NCBI RefSeq assembly: GCF_009905725.1
Contig: NZ_JAAAKV010000008.1
Location: 186,001 to 250,000, forward strand
Reading direction: 5' to 3'
From: Emticicia sp. CRIBPO
Lineage (GTDB): Bacteria; Bacteroidota; Bacteroidia; Cytophagales; Spirosomataceae
DNA: 64,000 nucleotides
Shown here: positions 35,422 to 44,362 of the stretch, piece by piece
Numbering within the stretch: position 1 is the first letter of the stretch
How the letters are laid out: the number at the start of each line of letters is the position of its first letter
Notes under the pieces: model-generated
Databases searched by the model: none
What the model saw: only the letters and a program-made list of their open reading frames with translations
What the model was told of the DNA's origin: nothing
Position numbers and translations under genes: made by a program

Positions 35422-36642
35422 ATGGGCTTAGATATAGAAAAAATCCGTCAGGATTTTCCAATCCTTCACCAACAGGTTAACGGCAAAGACCTCATTTATT
35501 TTGACAATGCCGCCACTACACAGAAACCACTGCCTGTTTTAGAGGCATTAAGTGAATATTACGGAAAGTACAACGCCAACATTCACAGGGGCATACATTT
35601 CCTGGCTGAAAAAGCCACTTCTGCTTTTGAACTGACCCGTAAGGCTTTTCGTGAGTTTCTGAATGCGTCTTCTACGGAGGAGATCATCTTTACCTACGGA
35701 ACTACCGACGGTATCAACCTTGTAGCTCAGACTTACGGCAGAAAATTCCTGAAAGAAGGCGACGAGATCATCATTTCAACCATGGAGCACCATTCCAATA
35801 TTGTGCCCTGGCAGATGCTTTGTGAAGAAAAAGGCTGTATCCTGAAAGTCATTCCGATTGATGATGACGGAAACCTTATTTTTGAAGCTTATGAACAGCT
35901 TTTGAATGAGAAAACCGCTATCGTGTCTGTAGTGCATGTTTCCAATGCCCTGGGAACCATCAACCCGATCAAACAGATTATTGAAAAAGCCCATGAATTC
36001 GGGGCGGTGGTGTTGATTGACGGAGCCCAGGCTTCTTCTCACATTGATATTGATGTTCAGGCACTTGACGTTGATTTTTATGTACTTTCGGCTCATAAAT
36101 TGTATGGTCCGACCGGTATGGGTATTCTTTACGGCAAAAAGGACCTGCTCAATGCCATGCCTCCCTATAGAGGCGGCGGTGAGATGATCAAGGAAGTGAC
36201 TTTCGAAAAAACGACCTATAATGACCTCCCCTATAAATTTGAGGCAGGTACACCGAATATAGCAGACGTAGTAGCTGCAAAGATTGCCCTGGATTATGTC
36301 AAAAACCTTGGTAAAGAAAATATTGCTGCCTATGAAAATGAATTGCTGGAATATGCCACTGAGAAGCTACAGAAGATTGAAGGCCTGAAGATCATAGGGC
36401 AGGCCAGAGAAAAAGTCAGCGTGATATCGTTTGTCATGGAAGGCATTCATCCCCAGGACGTCGGAGTGATCCTTGACCAGCAGGGAATAGCCGTCAGGAC
36501 CGGGCACCATTGTACCCAGCCCCTGATGCAAAGATTCGGCATTCCGGGTACTTCCAGGGCCTCATTTGCGGTTTATAACACCAAAGAGGAGATCGACAAA
36601 TTGGTTGCGGGTATTGAAAAAGTAAAGAAATTTTTATTATGA
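35422..36642 (+). CDS. sufS: Cysteine desulfurase SufS
   Basis: 406 residues from ATG 35422 (MGLDIEKIRQDFPIL); an upstream ATG at 35389 is less likely. PLP-dependent class V aminotransferase fold: NAATTQKP, ANIHRGIHFLAE, TMEHHSNIVPWQ with the PLP-stacking His, VLSAHKLYGPTGMG with the PLP lysine, and AVRTGHHCTQPLMQRFG with the catalytic Cys near 364. It supplies persulfide sulfur to SufE. Stop and sufE start overlap as ATGA. Confidence 0.95.
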   Translation: MGLDIEKIRQDFPILHQQVNGKDLIYFDNAATTQKPLPVLEALSEYYGKYNANIHRGIHFLAEKATSAFELTRKAFREFLNASSTEEIIFTYGTTDGINLVAQTYGRKFLKEGDEIIISTMEHHSNIVPWQMLCEEKGCILKVIPIDDDGNLIFEAYEQLLNEKTAIVSVVHVSNALGTINPIKQIIEKAHEFGAVVLIDGAQASSHIDIDVQALDVDFYVLSAHKLYGPTGMGILYGKKDLLNAMPPYRGGGEMIKEVTFEKTTYNDLPYKFEAGTPNIADVVAAKIALDYVKNLGKENIAAYENELLEYATEKLQKIEGLKIIGQAREKVSVISFVMEGIHPQDVGVILDQQGIAVRTGHHCTQPLMQRFGIPGTSRASFAVYNTKEEIDKLVAGIEKVKKFLL

Positions 36643-37061
36643 CCATTAATGAGATCCAGGACGAAATAATTGAAGACTTTGAATTATTTGATGACTGGGA
36701 ACAAAAATACGAGTATATCATCGACCTCGGTAAGTCCCTGAAAGGACTCGATGATCAATATAAGACAGAAGAGAATATCATAAAGGGTTGTCAGTCAGTG
36801 GTTTGGTTGAATGCATTTATGGAAGACGGCAAGCTTTATTTTGAAGCAGACAGTCAGGCTATCATCGTTAAAGGCCTGGTAAGCATGCTTTTGAAGGTAT
36901 TGTCCGGCCACACTCCCAGGGAAATCGTTGATGCCGATCTTTATTTTATCGAGAAGGTCGGTTTGTCGAGCCACCTGGCACAAACCAGGTCTAACGGCCT
37001 TGCATCGATGGTAAAACAAATGAAAATTTACGCCATCGGGTACGAGTCGCTGGAAAAGTAA
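36639..37061 (+). CDS. sufE: Sulfur acceptor SufE
   Basis: 140 residues. GLDDQYKTEENIIKGCQSVVW carries the acceptor cysteine, Cys51, split here as the conserved KGCQSVVW core; LLKVLSGHTPREIV and SSHLAQTRSNGLASMV are typical of the family. It takes sulfane sulfur from SufS to the scaffold. Start overlaps the sufS stop by four bases, implying coupled translation. Confidence 0.93.
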   Translation: MTINEIQDEIIEDFELFDDWEQKYEYIIDLGKSLKGLDDQYKTEENIIKGCQSVVWLNAFMEDGKLYFEADSQAIIVKGLVSMLLKVLSGHTPREIVDADLYFIEKVGLSSHLAQTRSNGLASMVKQMKIYAIGYESLEK

Positions 37062-37133
37062 TAGTTTTGAAAAACAGACAAACTAAATTGATTTTTAGAT
37101 TGTTATTTTGACAGCATTAAGAAAACAAAAAAT

Positions 37134-37451
37134 ATGACAGCAGAAGAAGAAGCATTAAAGGAAAGAGTGGTGGAAGCCATCAAGCAGGTGTATGACCCCG
37201 AAATTCCCGTTGATGTGTTCGAATTAGGACTTATTTATGATATAAAGGTTTTTCCGGTCAACAATATTTATATATTAATGACCCTGACTTCGCCTTCCTG
37301 CCCTTCAGCAGAGAGTATTCCTTCTGAAATTGAGCAAAAAGTGCGTGAAGTGGAAGGTGTGAGTGATGTGAGTTTGGAATTGACTTTTGATCCGCCTTAT
37401 TCAACAGAAATGATGAGTGAAGTGGCGAAACTGGAACTTGGATTTATGTGA
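37134..37451 (+). CDS. DUF59/MIP18 Fe-S assembly protein (SufT-like)
   Basis: 105 residues. It shows the MIP18 family pattern: VYDPEIPVDVFELGLIYDI with the conserved DPE and GLIY, then LTSPSCPSAESI with the cysteine, and LTFDPPYSTEMMSE. In Bacteroidota it is routinely next to suf genes and helps mature Fe-S proteins. It is 72 bases beyond sufE in the same orientation, so it belongs to the cluster. Confidence 0.9.
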   Translation: MTAEEEALKERVVEAIKQVYDPEIPVDVFELGLIYDIKVFPVNNIYILMTLTSPSCPSAESIPSEIEQKVREVEGVSDVSLELTFDPPYSTEMMSEVAKLELGFM

Positions 37452-37563
37452 CCTGTGACTGAGGAGAAAAATAAGACCCCTTTTTTCTTCAAAGTCGGAA
37501 ATGGTATTTCAATATTCATTTAAATGTCTCTTCAGGGGTGAGAGATTAAAAAAGTAAATAATT

Positions 37564-37986
37564 ATGTATCCTCCTCATTTAGTAGCTCCAATGAAGGAAG
37601 ACCTTACCAAAGTAGGGTTTGAAGAGTTGTTAACTCCCTCAGATGTAGACAATTTCATGGCTGACCAAAAAGGTACGGCTCTTGTTGTGATCAATTCCGT
37701 TTGTGGTTGTGCAGCGGGTACTTGCCGCCCGGGTGTTAAGTTGTCATTGGAGAAAACTGAAAATAAGCCTGATCGTTTATTGACCGTTTTTGCCGGTGTG
37801 GACACCGAGGCTACCCAAAGACTAAGAGAGTATATTCCTATCCAGCCATCGTCTCCGGCGATTGCACTTTTCAAGGATGGTGAATTGATTCACTTTGTTG
37901 AGAGACATCACATCGAAGGCCGTTCTGCCGAGATCATCGGTACGCACCTGGCCGCTGTTTATGATGACGTTTGCGTAGCAGAATAA
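37564..37986 (+). CDS. BrxA/BrxB family bacilliredoxin
   Basis: 140 residues. The thioredoxin-like fold has VVINSVCGCAAGTCRPG, with the CGC motif at residues 47-49 and Cys54. PSSPAIALFKDGELIHFVER and HHIEGRSAEII match the YphP/YqiW (BrxA/BrxB) family, which removes bacillithiol or other thiols from proteins. Its place after the suf genes suggests thiol redox work near Fe-S assembly, which is inference. A terminator follows. Confidence 0.88.
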   Translation: MYPPHLVAPMKEDLTKVGFEELLTPSDVDNFMADQKGTALVVINSVCGCAAGTCRPGVKLSLEKTENKPDRLLTVFAGVDTEATQRLREYIPIQPSSPAIALFKDGELIHFVERHHIEGRSAEIIGTHLAAVYDDVCVAE

Positions 37987-38007
37987 TCATTGAAAAAATA
38001 GAGAAGA

Positions 38008-38035
38008 GGCACCTTGAACAAAGGTGTCTTTTTTT
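38008..38035 (+). terminator. Terminator after the bacilliredoxin gene
   Basis: GGCACCTT (38008-38015) pairs with AAGGTGTC (38021-38028), eight pairs including one G-U, five-base loop, then seven T. Confidence 0.8.
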
Positions 38036-38046
38036 ATGCCCTTATC

Positions 38047-39189
38047 TCAGAAAAATAAGTCGGAAGCAATGCCGTCAGCAAACAGTTTGCCTTTTTTGGT
38101 TAATGTAATGGTGTTTTCAGCCAAAAGAAGATGCTCAGAATGCATGTACATTTTAAGGGTCTCTTCAAACTCCCTGGTTATTTCTCCCGACTTGGATTGA
38201 AGAAGTTGAAGGTCGATGCCCCATTTGGTCCTGAGCCCCGTCAGGATATAATCGTTGGCCTGTTCCTGGGGTGTCAGATGCTCTATTTCAAATGGTACTT
38301 TTCCCAGTCCGATAGAATCTGTGTATTTCCTGTTCTGGCTGACATTATACTGTCGTGATACCCCATTAAATGAATGGGCAGAAGGTCCGACGCCTAAATA
38401 TTCATGTCCCTGCCAGTAGGATGTATTGTGCCTGGAGTAATTACCGTTTTTGGCAAAATTAGAGATCTCGTATTGTTCATAACCCGATGCACCCAGTTTA
38501 CTGATCAGCAATTCGAATTGTTCAGACGCAAATTCATCATCAACAGGAGGGATCTTGTTCGTCTTCTGCCATTTACCGAAAACGGTCTTTTCTTCAATCG
38601 TCATGCAATAACAGGAAATGTGCGGCACATCGAAAGAAACAATCTTTTCCAGGTCTTTCAGCCAGATATCATGTTTTTTGTCGGCCGGAATGCCTTCCTC
38701 TTTGCCATGAATCGCATAAATCAGATCAAGACTCAGGTTCTTGAACCCAAAATCCTGGGCCATCTTAACGGAGTTTTCTGCTTCAAACGAGGAGTGAATC
38801 CTGTTGATAAACCTGAGATGTTCTTCGTTGAATGTCTGAATACCGATGCTTAACCTGTTAATGCCATGTTTTTTCCATAACCGGAGGTTATCCATGGTAA
38901 TATCATCAGGATTGGCCTCTAAAGTTATTTCAATATCAGATGAAAGGCTGAAATGTCTCGCGACAGTCTCAAAAATCAGGTCAAACTCAGATGCATTGAG
39001 CAGGGAAGGAGTGCCGCCCCCAAAATAAATGGTGGTCAGTTCCTTTTCTTTCAGATAGTCTGCCCTGAGTTCAATTTCCTTTGAAATGGCTTCAATGACC
39101 TCTCTTTTATGGCTCAGATTGGTACTGAAGTGAAAATCACAATAATAGCAGGCCTGCCTGCAGAAAGGAATATGAAGATAAAGGTGCAT
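38047..39189 (-). CDS. hemW: HemW-type radical SAM heme chaperone
   Basis: 380 residues from ATG 39189 (MHLYLHIPFCRQACYYC); an ATG 11 codons upstream would overlap the methyltransferase and is rejected. The [4Fe-4S] cysteines are C10, C14 and C17 in CRQACYYCDF. IYFGGGTPSLL, LEANPDDI, RLSIGIQTFNEEHL and LGVGPSAHSF follow, as in HemW/HemN-like proteins. It lacks the extra elements for coproporphyrinogen oxidation, so heme handling is more likely. The ATG overlaps the previous stop by one base (TAATG), so translation is coupled. Confidence 0.9.
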   Translation of the reverse strand: MHLYLHIPFCRQACYYCDFHFSTNLSHKREVIEAISKEIELRADYLKEKELTTIYFGGGTPSLLNASEFDLIFETVARHFSLSSDIEITLEANPDDITMDNLRLWKKHGINRLSIGIQTFNEEHLRFINRIHSSFEAENSVKMAQDFGFKNLSLDLIYAIHGKEEGIPADKKHDIWLKDLEKIVSFDVPHISCYCMTIEEKTVFGKWQKTNKIPPVDDEFASEQFELLISKLGASGYEQYEISNFAKNGNYSRHNTSYWQGHEYLGVGPSAHSFNGVSRQYNVSQNRKYTDSIGLGKVPFEIEHLTPQEQANDYILTGLRTKWGIDLQLLQSKSGEITREFEETLKMYMHSEHLLLAENTITLTKKGKLFADGIASDLFF

Positions 39190-39962
39190 TACTTGGTGCC
39201 CACGAAGAAGAAATCGATGCATTTTTCCGGCTCATCGCTCAGATAATGATCGTCCCAGTTGATTTCGGCGGCCAGTCCTCCGGTTCCGTCCAGCAGCTTG
39301 TTCCTGTTGAATCTGTTCAGTATCTCATAAGGCACCTGCAGCATCCAGCCCGGTAAGCGGTGCTGAAGGTCAAGAAAGTCCCATTTCATGATTTTATTGA
39401 CTGAAGCCTTATTTTCTTCGTAGTAGGCCCAGACTTTGTCGTTTCCGCCAACGCCCTTGGTCTCAACTGTCGGGAAATACTTTTCCATCAGGCTTTTAAG
39501 CTCCTGGGTGTTGTATTCACGGATGTGCCATGGATTACGGCTGAGAGAATAGACCCTGTTTACAGTAGTCAGAAATATTTTCCCCCCAGGTTTCAATACC
39601 CTGTGGGCTTCTTTCAAAAACTTATGATCATCCTGGATGTGCTCAATCACCTGGAAAGTGACGATATAATCGAAGGAATTGTCTTCAAACTCGTCCAGAA
39701 ACGGCAAATTGACCGTGTTAAAATAATGTGTGGGGTGTTTTTCCTGTAAAGCCTTGATCAGCTCCGTGTTTTTATCAAGTCCTGTAAAATGATCACAGGC
39801 CGCAATCAGCTTTTCTACGCCCCTTCCCCAGCCGCAGCCCAGTTCAAGCACCTTTCCTTTGATCACTTTGGCGGCTTCTTCGTAAGGGAAATATAATCTC
39901 TGATGAACCGGATTATCTGACAGGATTTCTTTGCTGGCTATTTCGGTCGTAGCGTATGACAT
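39189..39962 (-). CDS. Class I SAM-dependent methyltransferase
   Basis: 257 residues. Motif I is KVLELGCGWGRGVEKL (SAM binding), post-I Asp is in FTGLDKNTE, motif II NSFDYIVTFQVIEHI, and motif III LKPGGKIFLTT. The last 90 residues have no recognised domain. The acceptor cannot be predicted; the tight coupling with hemW (one-base overlap) hints at tetrapyrrole or quinone chemistry but is not proof. Confidence 0.8.
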   Translation of the reverse strand: MSYATTEIASKEILSDNPVHQRLYFPYEEAAKVIKGKVLELGCGWGRGVEKLIAACDHFTGLDKNTELIKALQEKHPTHYFNTVNLPFLDEFEDNSFDYIVTFQVIEHIQDDHKFLKEAHRVLKPGGKIFLTTVNRVYSLSRNPWHIREYNTQELKSLMEKYFPTVETKGVGGNDKVWAYYEENKASVNKIMKWDFLDLQHRLPGWMLQVPYEILNRFNRNKLLDGTGGLAAEINWDDHYLSDEPEKCIDFFFVGTK

Positions 39963-40060
39963 ATACAGGTATTTACATTTAGTTTGCTAAAAACAATGCA
40001 AATTACGAGCCTTAACCGACAAATCAAAAAATGTCTGACAGGTTTCTGAGTTTCGGCGGT

Positions 40061-42475
40061 TTATTTGACCCATTTAAGCCTCAGGCTGTTGCTGACCACG
40101 CTGATACTACTCAATGCCATCGCTGCCCCGGCTATCATCGGATCGAGTAAAAACCCGGTAAAAGGATACAGCACACCCGCGGCAATCGGAATTCCGGCCA
40201 GGTTATAAATAAAAGCCCAGAATAGGTTCTGACGAATGGTCTTCGTGGTTTTCTTGGATAGGTGAATGGCTTGTTTGATTTTGGTCAGATCGCTTGAGAT
40301 AATCGTCATCTTGGCCACGTCCATGGCCACATCGCTGCCTTTACCCATAGCGATGCTTACGTCGGCCTGGGCCAGGGCATTGCTGTCGTTGATGCCGTCG
40401 CCTACCATGGCTACAATTTTGCCTTTCTGCTGCAGATCTTTTATAAATGCGGCTTTATCTGCTGGTAAAACCTGTGATTTGAAGTGCCTGATGCCTGTTT
40501 CTGTGGCTACAGCCCTGGCGGTTTGTTCATTGTCGCCCGTCAGCATATACACTTCAATGCCTTCGTCCTGTAGCTCCTTGATGGCGGCAACGGAGGTGCT
40601 TTTTATCTTATCTTTAATAGCAATGACGGCTATTACCGATGTTTCATCACAAAAAAGAACAACTGTGCTGGGTTCTGCTGCCAGTCCGGTGATTGTTTTC
40701 TTTGTTTCATCATTTATGGCAATGCCTTTTGATAAGGCAAGGATCTCATTACCGATGATGTATCTTTTTTGTTCATAATGGCCTTCAATGCCCTGCCCGC
40801 TTATGTTCGAGACCTCTATATTATTAAGGAATTTCCCGTTCATATGCTTCACGACAGCTTCTGCCAGTGGGTGCTCAGATGATTTCTCGATACTGAACAG
40901 AATGTTGCTGAGTTCTTCTGTTTTATTTTTCAGCCATATCAAAGAACTGACTTCCGGTTTGCCTTCAGTGATCGTTCCTGTTTTATCCAGCACAATGGCG
41001 TTGATTTTACCGGCTGATTCCAGGCTTCCGGCGTCTTTGATCAGGATACCCTGGCTGGCTCCTTTGCCCACACCCACCATAATGGCAGTAGGGGTGGCCA
41101 GACCCAAAGCACAGGGGCAGGCGATCACTAAAACAGTCACCATAGCCATTAAACCCTGCGTAAAGCCATTGTCTCCGCCTAAAATCACCCACGCCAGTAA
41201 ACTCAGCAAGGCTATACCAATGACTACTGGCACAAATATACCTGCAATCTTATCCACCAGTTTCTGGACCGGGGCTTTACTTCCCTGGGCATCCTGCACC
41301 ATTTTGATGATCTGGGCCAGTAGCGTTTCGCTGCCGACTTTATCGGCCCTGAACTGAAATGCCCCTTTCTGGTTAATGGTGCCGGCAAATACTTTTTCGC
41401 CTTCAAATTTAGCCAAAGCCACAGGCTCGCCGCTGATCATGCTTTCATCCACATAGGAATTCCCGCTGGTGACAGTGCCGTCAACGGCTATTTTCTCCCC
41501 GGGTTTGACCAGGATAATGTCCCCGGTTTTGACTTGTGAGATGAGCATTTCCATCTGGTGTCCTCCGTGATGAACCACCGTGACACTCTTGGGCTGTAAA
41601 CCGATCAGCTTTTTAATAGCAGAAGAGGTGTTTCCCTTCGCCCGGTCTTCCAGGACCTTGCCCAGCAATATAAAAGCAATAACTACTGCAGCTGATTCAA
41701 AATAAACATGCGGGTGTAGGCCCCTGGCATGCCAGAAATCAGGAAAAAGAGTGTTAAAAACACTGAAAAGATAAGCAACTCCTGTACTCAAAGCCACCAA
41801 TGTGTCCATATTGGCAGATTTATGCTTAGCCTGTTTATATGCTCCGATAAAAAACTGTCTTCCGAAAAAGGCCACTACGGGCGTAGCCAAAGCCCACATG
41901 ATGTAGTTGGCATAAGGGTGCTCCATCAAAGCGGGTGTCATCCCGATGATCACCAGAGGGACACTGAGGGCAATCGACCAGATGGTTTTGAACTTTAACT
42001 TTCTTGATTGCTCATTTTGTAAATCTTCCAGTGAATCTTTGGCCTCTTCCGTCTCATCAATCATCAGGTCATACCCCACAGACTGGAGTGCAGCTTTTAA
42101 TTTGCCGGCGTCGGTAATGGTAGGTATATATTCAACGGAAGCGGTGGTGTTGGCGTAGTTGACACTCACATTCACCACGCCGGGCTGATGCTGCAGTATG
42201 CTTTGGCTGCTGCTGGCACACGAAGCACAAGACATGTTCAACACCGGGAAGTTCTTTTTTACCGTCGTGACATCATATCCGAGGTCTCTGATGGCTGTCA
42301 CAGCCTCTCCGATGGTTGATTCTATCTGATCTGAGGTAATAAAAGCCCTGTTATTGTTCAGTTCTACGCCATGTTCTTTAACCCCCGGGACTTTGCCCAG
42401 GCCTTTGTCAACAATCAGAGCACAATGCTCGCTTTCTACCCTTTCAAGGGGCAGGTATATCTTTTTATCTGACAT
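40061..42475 (-). CDS. copA: Copper-type heavy metal P1B ATPase
   Basis: 804 residues. The N-terminus has two HMA-like folds: the first (about residues 12-72) keeps only Cys18 and lacks CxxC; the second has NMSCASCASS (Cys83, Cys86). ACPCALGLATPTAI in membrane helix 6 marks copper transport, DKTGTITEGKPE is the phosphorylation site, and SSEHPLAEAVV and GDGINDSNALA complete the family set. It exports copper from the cytoplasm, probably. A TAACTTTG -7 box lies just upstream. No CueR or CopY-like regulator is adjacent. Confidence 0.93.
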   Translation of the reverse strand: MSDKKIYLPLERVESEHCALIVDKGLGKVPGVKEHGVELNNNRAFITSDQIESTIGEAVTAIRDLGYDVTTVKKNFPVLNMSCASCASSSQSILQHQPGVVNVSVNYANTTASVEYIPTITDAGKLKAALQSVGYDLMIDETEEAKDSLEDLQNEQSRKLKFKTIWSIALSVPLVIIGMTPALMEHPYANYIMWALATPVVAFFGRQFFIGAYKQAKHKSANMDTLVALSTGVAYLFSVFNTLFPDFWHARGLHPHVYFESAAVVIAFILLGKVLEDRAKGNTSSAIKKLIGLQPKSVTVVHHGGHQMEMLISQVKTGDIILVKPGEKIAVDGTVTSGNSYVDESMISGEPVALAKFEGEKVFAGTINQKGAFQFRADKVGSETLLAQIIKMVQDAQGSKAPVQKLVDKIAGIFVPVVIGIALLSLLAWVILGGDNGFTQGLMAMVTVLVIACPCALGLATPTAIMVGVGKGASQGILIKDAGSLESAGKINAIVLDKTGTITEGKPEVSSLIWLKNKTEELSNILFSIEKSSEHPLAEAVVKHMNGKFLNNIEVSNISGQGIEGHYEQKRYIIGNEILALSKGIAINDETKKTITGLAAEPSTVVLFCDETSVIAVIAIKDKIKSTSVAAIKELQDEGIEVYMLTGDNEQTARAVATETGIRHFKSQVLPADKAAFIKDLQQKGKIVAMVGDGINDSNALAQADVSIAMGKGSDVAMDVAKMTIISSDLTKIKQAIHLSKKTTKTIRQNLFWAFIYNLAGIPIAAGVLYPFTGFLLDPMIAGAAMALSSISVVSNSLRLKWVK

Positions 42476-42495
42476 CTTTTACTTATTTGATGTTA

Positions 42496-42503
42496 CAAAG
42501 TTA
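42496..42503 (-). promoter_or_regulatory. -7 box for the copper ATPase
   Basis: Minus strand TAACTTTG, an exact TAnnTTTG match 20 bases before the ATG at 42475. No CopY-like operator is seen. Confidence 0.5.
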
Positions 42504-42572
42504 AGCTCTTATAGTCAGCTGCTTATTATATAATTATCTGTAATATTGGTATGATTTACCTTTGAAGGGTGG

Positions 42573-43031
42573 TCAGGCTTTATTTAATATAGCTGAAATG
42601 ACCTCGGGATCAATGGTCTTGAGTGTCGGTTCATGAAAAACAGCTCTGAAAGGCGGTGATAACAGCGTTTCTCTTTCATAGAACTCAAAAGGAAGGTTTT
42701 TTTCAGTCAAAGGTGTTGACAGGAAATTGTTAATGGTTTCTTCAAAAGGCAGTTCACTCAGCCTGACATACTCAGCCATTATTTTTGCCCAGAAAACAGT
42801 GAGGGTTTCATGATAACCCGAATTTCCGTCATTTGTGCCGCCAAAGGAGGCATTCAGGGTAATAATGCCCGATTTGATCTGGCAAAGGGCATCAAAAAAG
42901 TCATGATGATAAACAAACCACAGGCCTACGGTGAGGTGGGCTTCATGTGTCCATTCTTCTTTGGCCAATGTTCTGGCCCTGAACCTGCCTACCAGTTCTT
43001 CAACCTGGTCTGAAGATAGCTTTTGTTCCAT
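42573..43031 (-). CDS. Unrecognised protein with a THEAHL motif
   Basis: 152 residues from ATG 43031 (MEQKLSSDQVEELVGRF). An ATG at 43076 would run through the terminator of the DAHP synthase gene, so 43031 is preferred. I do not recognise the family. EWTHEAHLTVGLWFVYHHD and GNSGYHETLTVFWAKI contain several His, Glu and Trp in helical context, which could bind a metal, but that is only a pattern. No signal peptide. It sits alone between the copper ATPase and the DAHP synthase gene. Confidence 0.6.
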   Translation of the reverse strand: MEQKLSSDQVEELVGRFRARTLAKEEWTHEAHLTVGLWFVYHHDFFDALCQIKSGIITLNASFGGTNDGNSGYHETLTVFWAKIMAEYVRLSELPFEETINNFLSTPLTEKNLPFEFYERETLLSPPFRAVFHEPTLKTIDPEVISAILNKA

Positions 43032-43059
43032 TGAAATTGAATGCTTTAAAACCATATAA

Positions 43060-43097
43060 AAACAAAAAACACTCAAATCGCTGTGAAATGAGTGTTT
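43060..43097 (-). terminator. Terminator after the DAHP synthase gene
   Basis: On the minus strand AAACACTCA pairs with TGAGTGTTT (plus 43067-43075 and 43089-43097) across a 13-base loop and is followed by TTTGTTTTT. It ends the DAHP synthase message. Confidence 0.75.
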
Positions 43098-43120
43098 CCT
43101 GATAAAATAACTATTTAAAA

Positions 43121-44215
43121 TCAGGCAGTTTGCTGATTCATTACTTCTGTTTGTTTTCTGATTGATTCCATGTGAATCAATTTGAACAGTTCTTCAACCA
43201 TTTCGGTATAAAGATTAAGGCTTTTGCCCCATTCTGCTCTTGAACCATGCACCTGTTTCCATCTGTCCAGTTGAAGAACAGCTACATTGTTATCTCTTTT
43301 ATATTCACCTAATTGCTCTACAACCGCCATTCTGCTGGCCAGTACTTCAAGCAATTCCCTGTCAAGATTGTCAAGTCTCTGGCGAAGACGATCCAGTTCA
43401 CTCTGGAAATCGACACCGTAAGTAGCTTTTCTGATCTCGATAGATTTCAACATTTCACCCAAAGCGGCAGGAGTAAGCTGCTGAGAAGCATCAGACCACG
43501 CCTCATCAGGGTTTCTGTGAGATTCGATGATCAGACCGTCGTAGTTCAAATCCATAGCTCTCTGAGTCAGTTCAGCCAGGTAAGCTCTCTTACCGGCCAT
43601 GTGGCTCGGATCACCGATCATAGGGATCTGAGGGAACAAAGTCTTGAATTCAACCGCAATCTGCCACATAGGAGAGTTACGGTACTTGGTTTCCTGTGCG
43701 TTAGAGAAACCACGGTGAATAGCACCCATTTTATTGATACCTGCACCGGCGATACGCTCAAATGCTCCAACCCAAAGGGCAAGATCAGGGTTAACAGGGT
43801 TTTTGATCAAAACCGGCACATCAACACCTTTCAATGAATCAGCAAGATCCTGAACGTTAAACGGGTTAACAGTAGTTCTGGCTCCGATCCACAATACATC
43901 CACACCATATTTAAGGGCAAGTTCTACGTGCTGAGGAGTAGCTACTTCTACAGCTGTTTTCAAACCTGTTTCTTCTTTAGCTTTCTGAAGCCATGGAAGT
44001 GCTTCTTCACCTTTCCCTTCAAAACTGCCCGGACGGGTACGTGGCTTCCACACACCTGCTCTCAAAATGTGAGCATATCCCTCTTTGGCAATACCACGAG
44101 CGGTTTCTAAAACCTGCTCTTCTGTCTCGGCACTACATGGTCCCGCAATGATCAATGGCTTATCGCCTGTTTCAATCCAACTGCTAAGCGGAAGAACGTC
44201 TAAATTTGCTTTCAT
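43121..44215 (-). CDS. Bifunctional DAHP synthase / chorismate mutase
   Basis: 364 residues. The first about 265 form a type I-beta DAHP synthase: LIIAGPCSAETEEQ, LRAGVWKPRTRPGSFEGKG, LWIGARTTVNPF, VLIKNPVNPDL, IGDPSHMAGKR and the C-terminal IIESHRNPDEAWSDA. After about residue 275 a type II chorismate mutase follows (LDRLRQRLDNLDRELLEVLASRM, shortened here to its RQRLDNLDRELLE core, then VVEQLGEYKRDN). This fusion is common in Bacteroidota and feeds both the entry and the first branch of aromatic synthesis; the prephenate dehydrogenase is at 10833-12095. It has its own terminator. Confidence 0.93.
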   Translation of the reverse strand: MKANLDVLPLSSWIETGDKPLIIAGPCSAETEEQVLETARGIAKEGYAHILRAGVWKPRTRPGSFEGKGEEALPWLQKAKEETGLKTAVEVATPQHVELALKYGVDVLWIGARTTVNPFNVQDLADSLKGVDVPVLIKNPVNPDLALWVGAFERIAGAGINKMGAIHRGFSNAQETKYRNSPMWQIAVEFKTLFPQIPMIGDPSHMAGKRAYLAELTQRAMDLNYDGLIIESHRNPDEAWSDASQQLTPAALGEMLKSIEIRKATYGVDFQSELDRLRQRLDNLDRELLEVLASRMAVVEQLGEYKRDNNVAVLQLDRWKQVHGSRAEWGKSLNLYTEMVEELFKLIHMESIRKQTEVMNQQTA

Positions 44216-44307
44216 TAAAATTATCCTTTAAATGCGTTCGAACGGTTTTTTTAGCCCGTTTCAAACATTAATCCCTAAACTGTAAAGTTAAATAAATCGT
44301 TTTGTAA

Positions 44308-44315
44308 TATATTTG
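44308..44315 (+). promoter_or_regulatory. -7 box for the proline dehydrogenase operon
   Basis: TATATTTG, an exact TAnnTTTG match, 47 bases before the ATG at 44363. No -33 TTTG at the usual distance. Confidence 0.4.
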
Positions 44316-44362
44316 CAAAATATTTGACAGACTACTCAAAAAATTACATCGAATTTCAAAAA

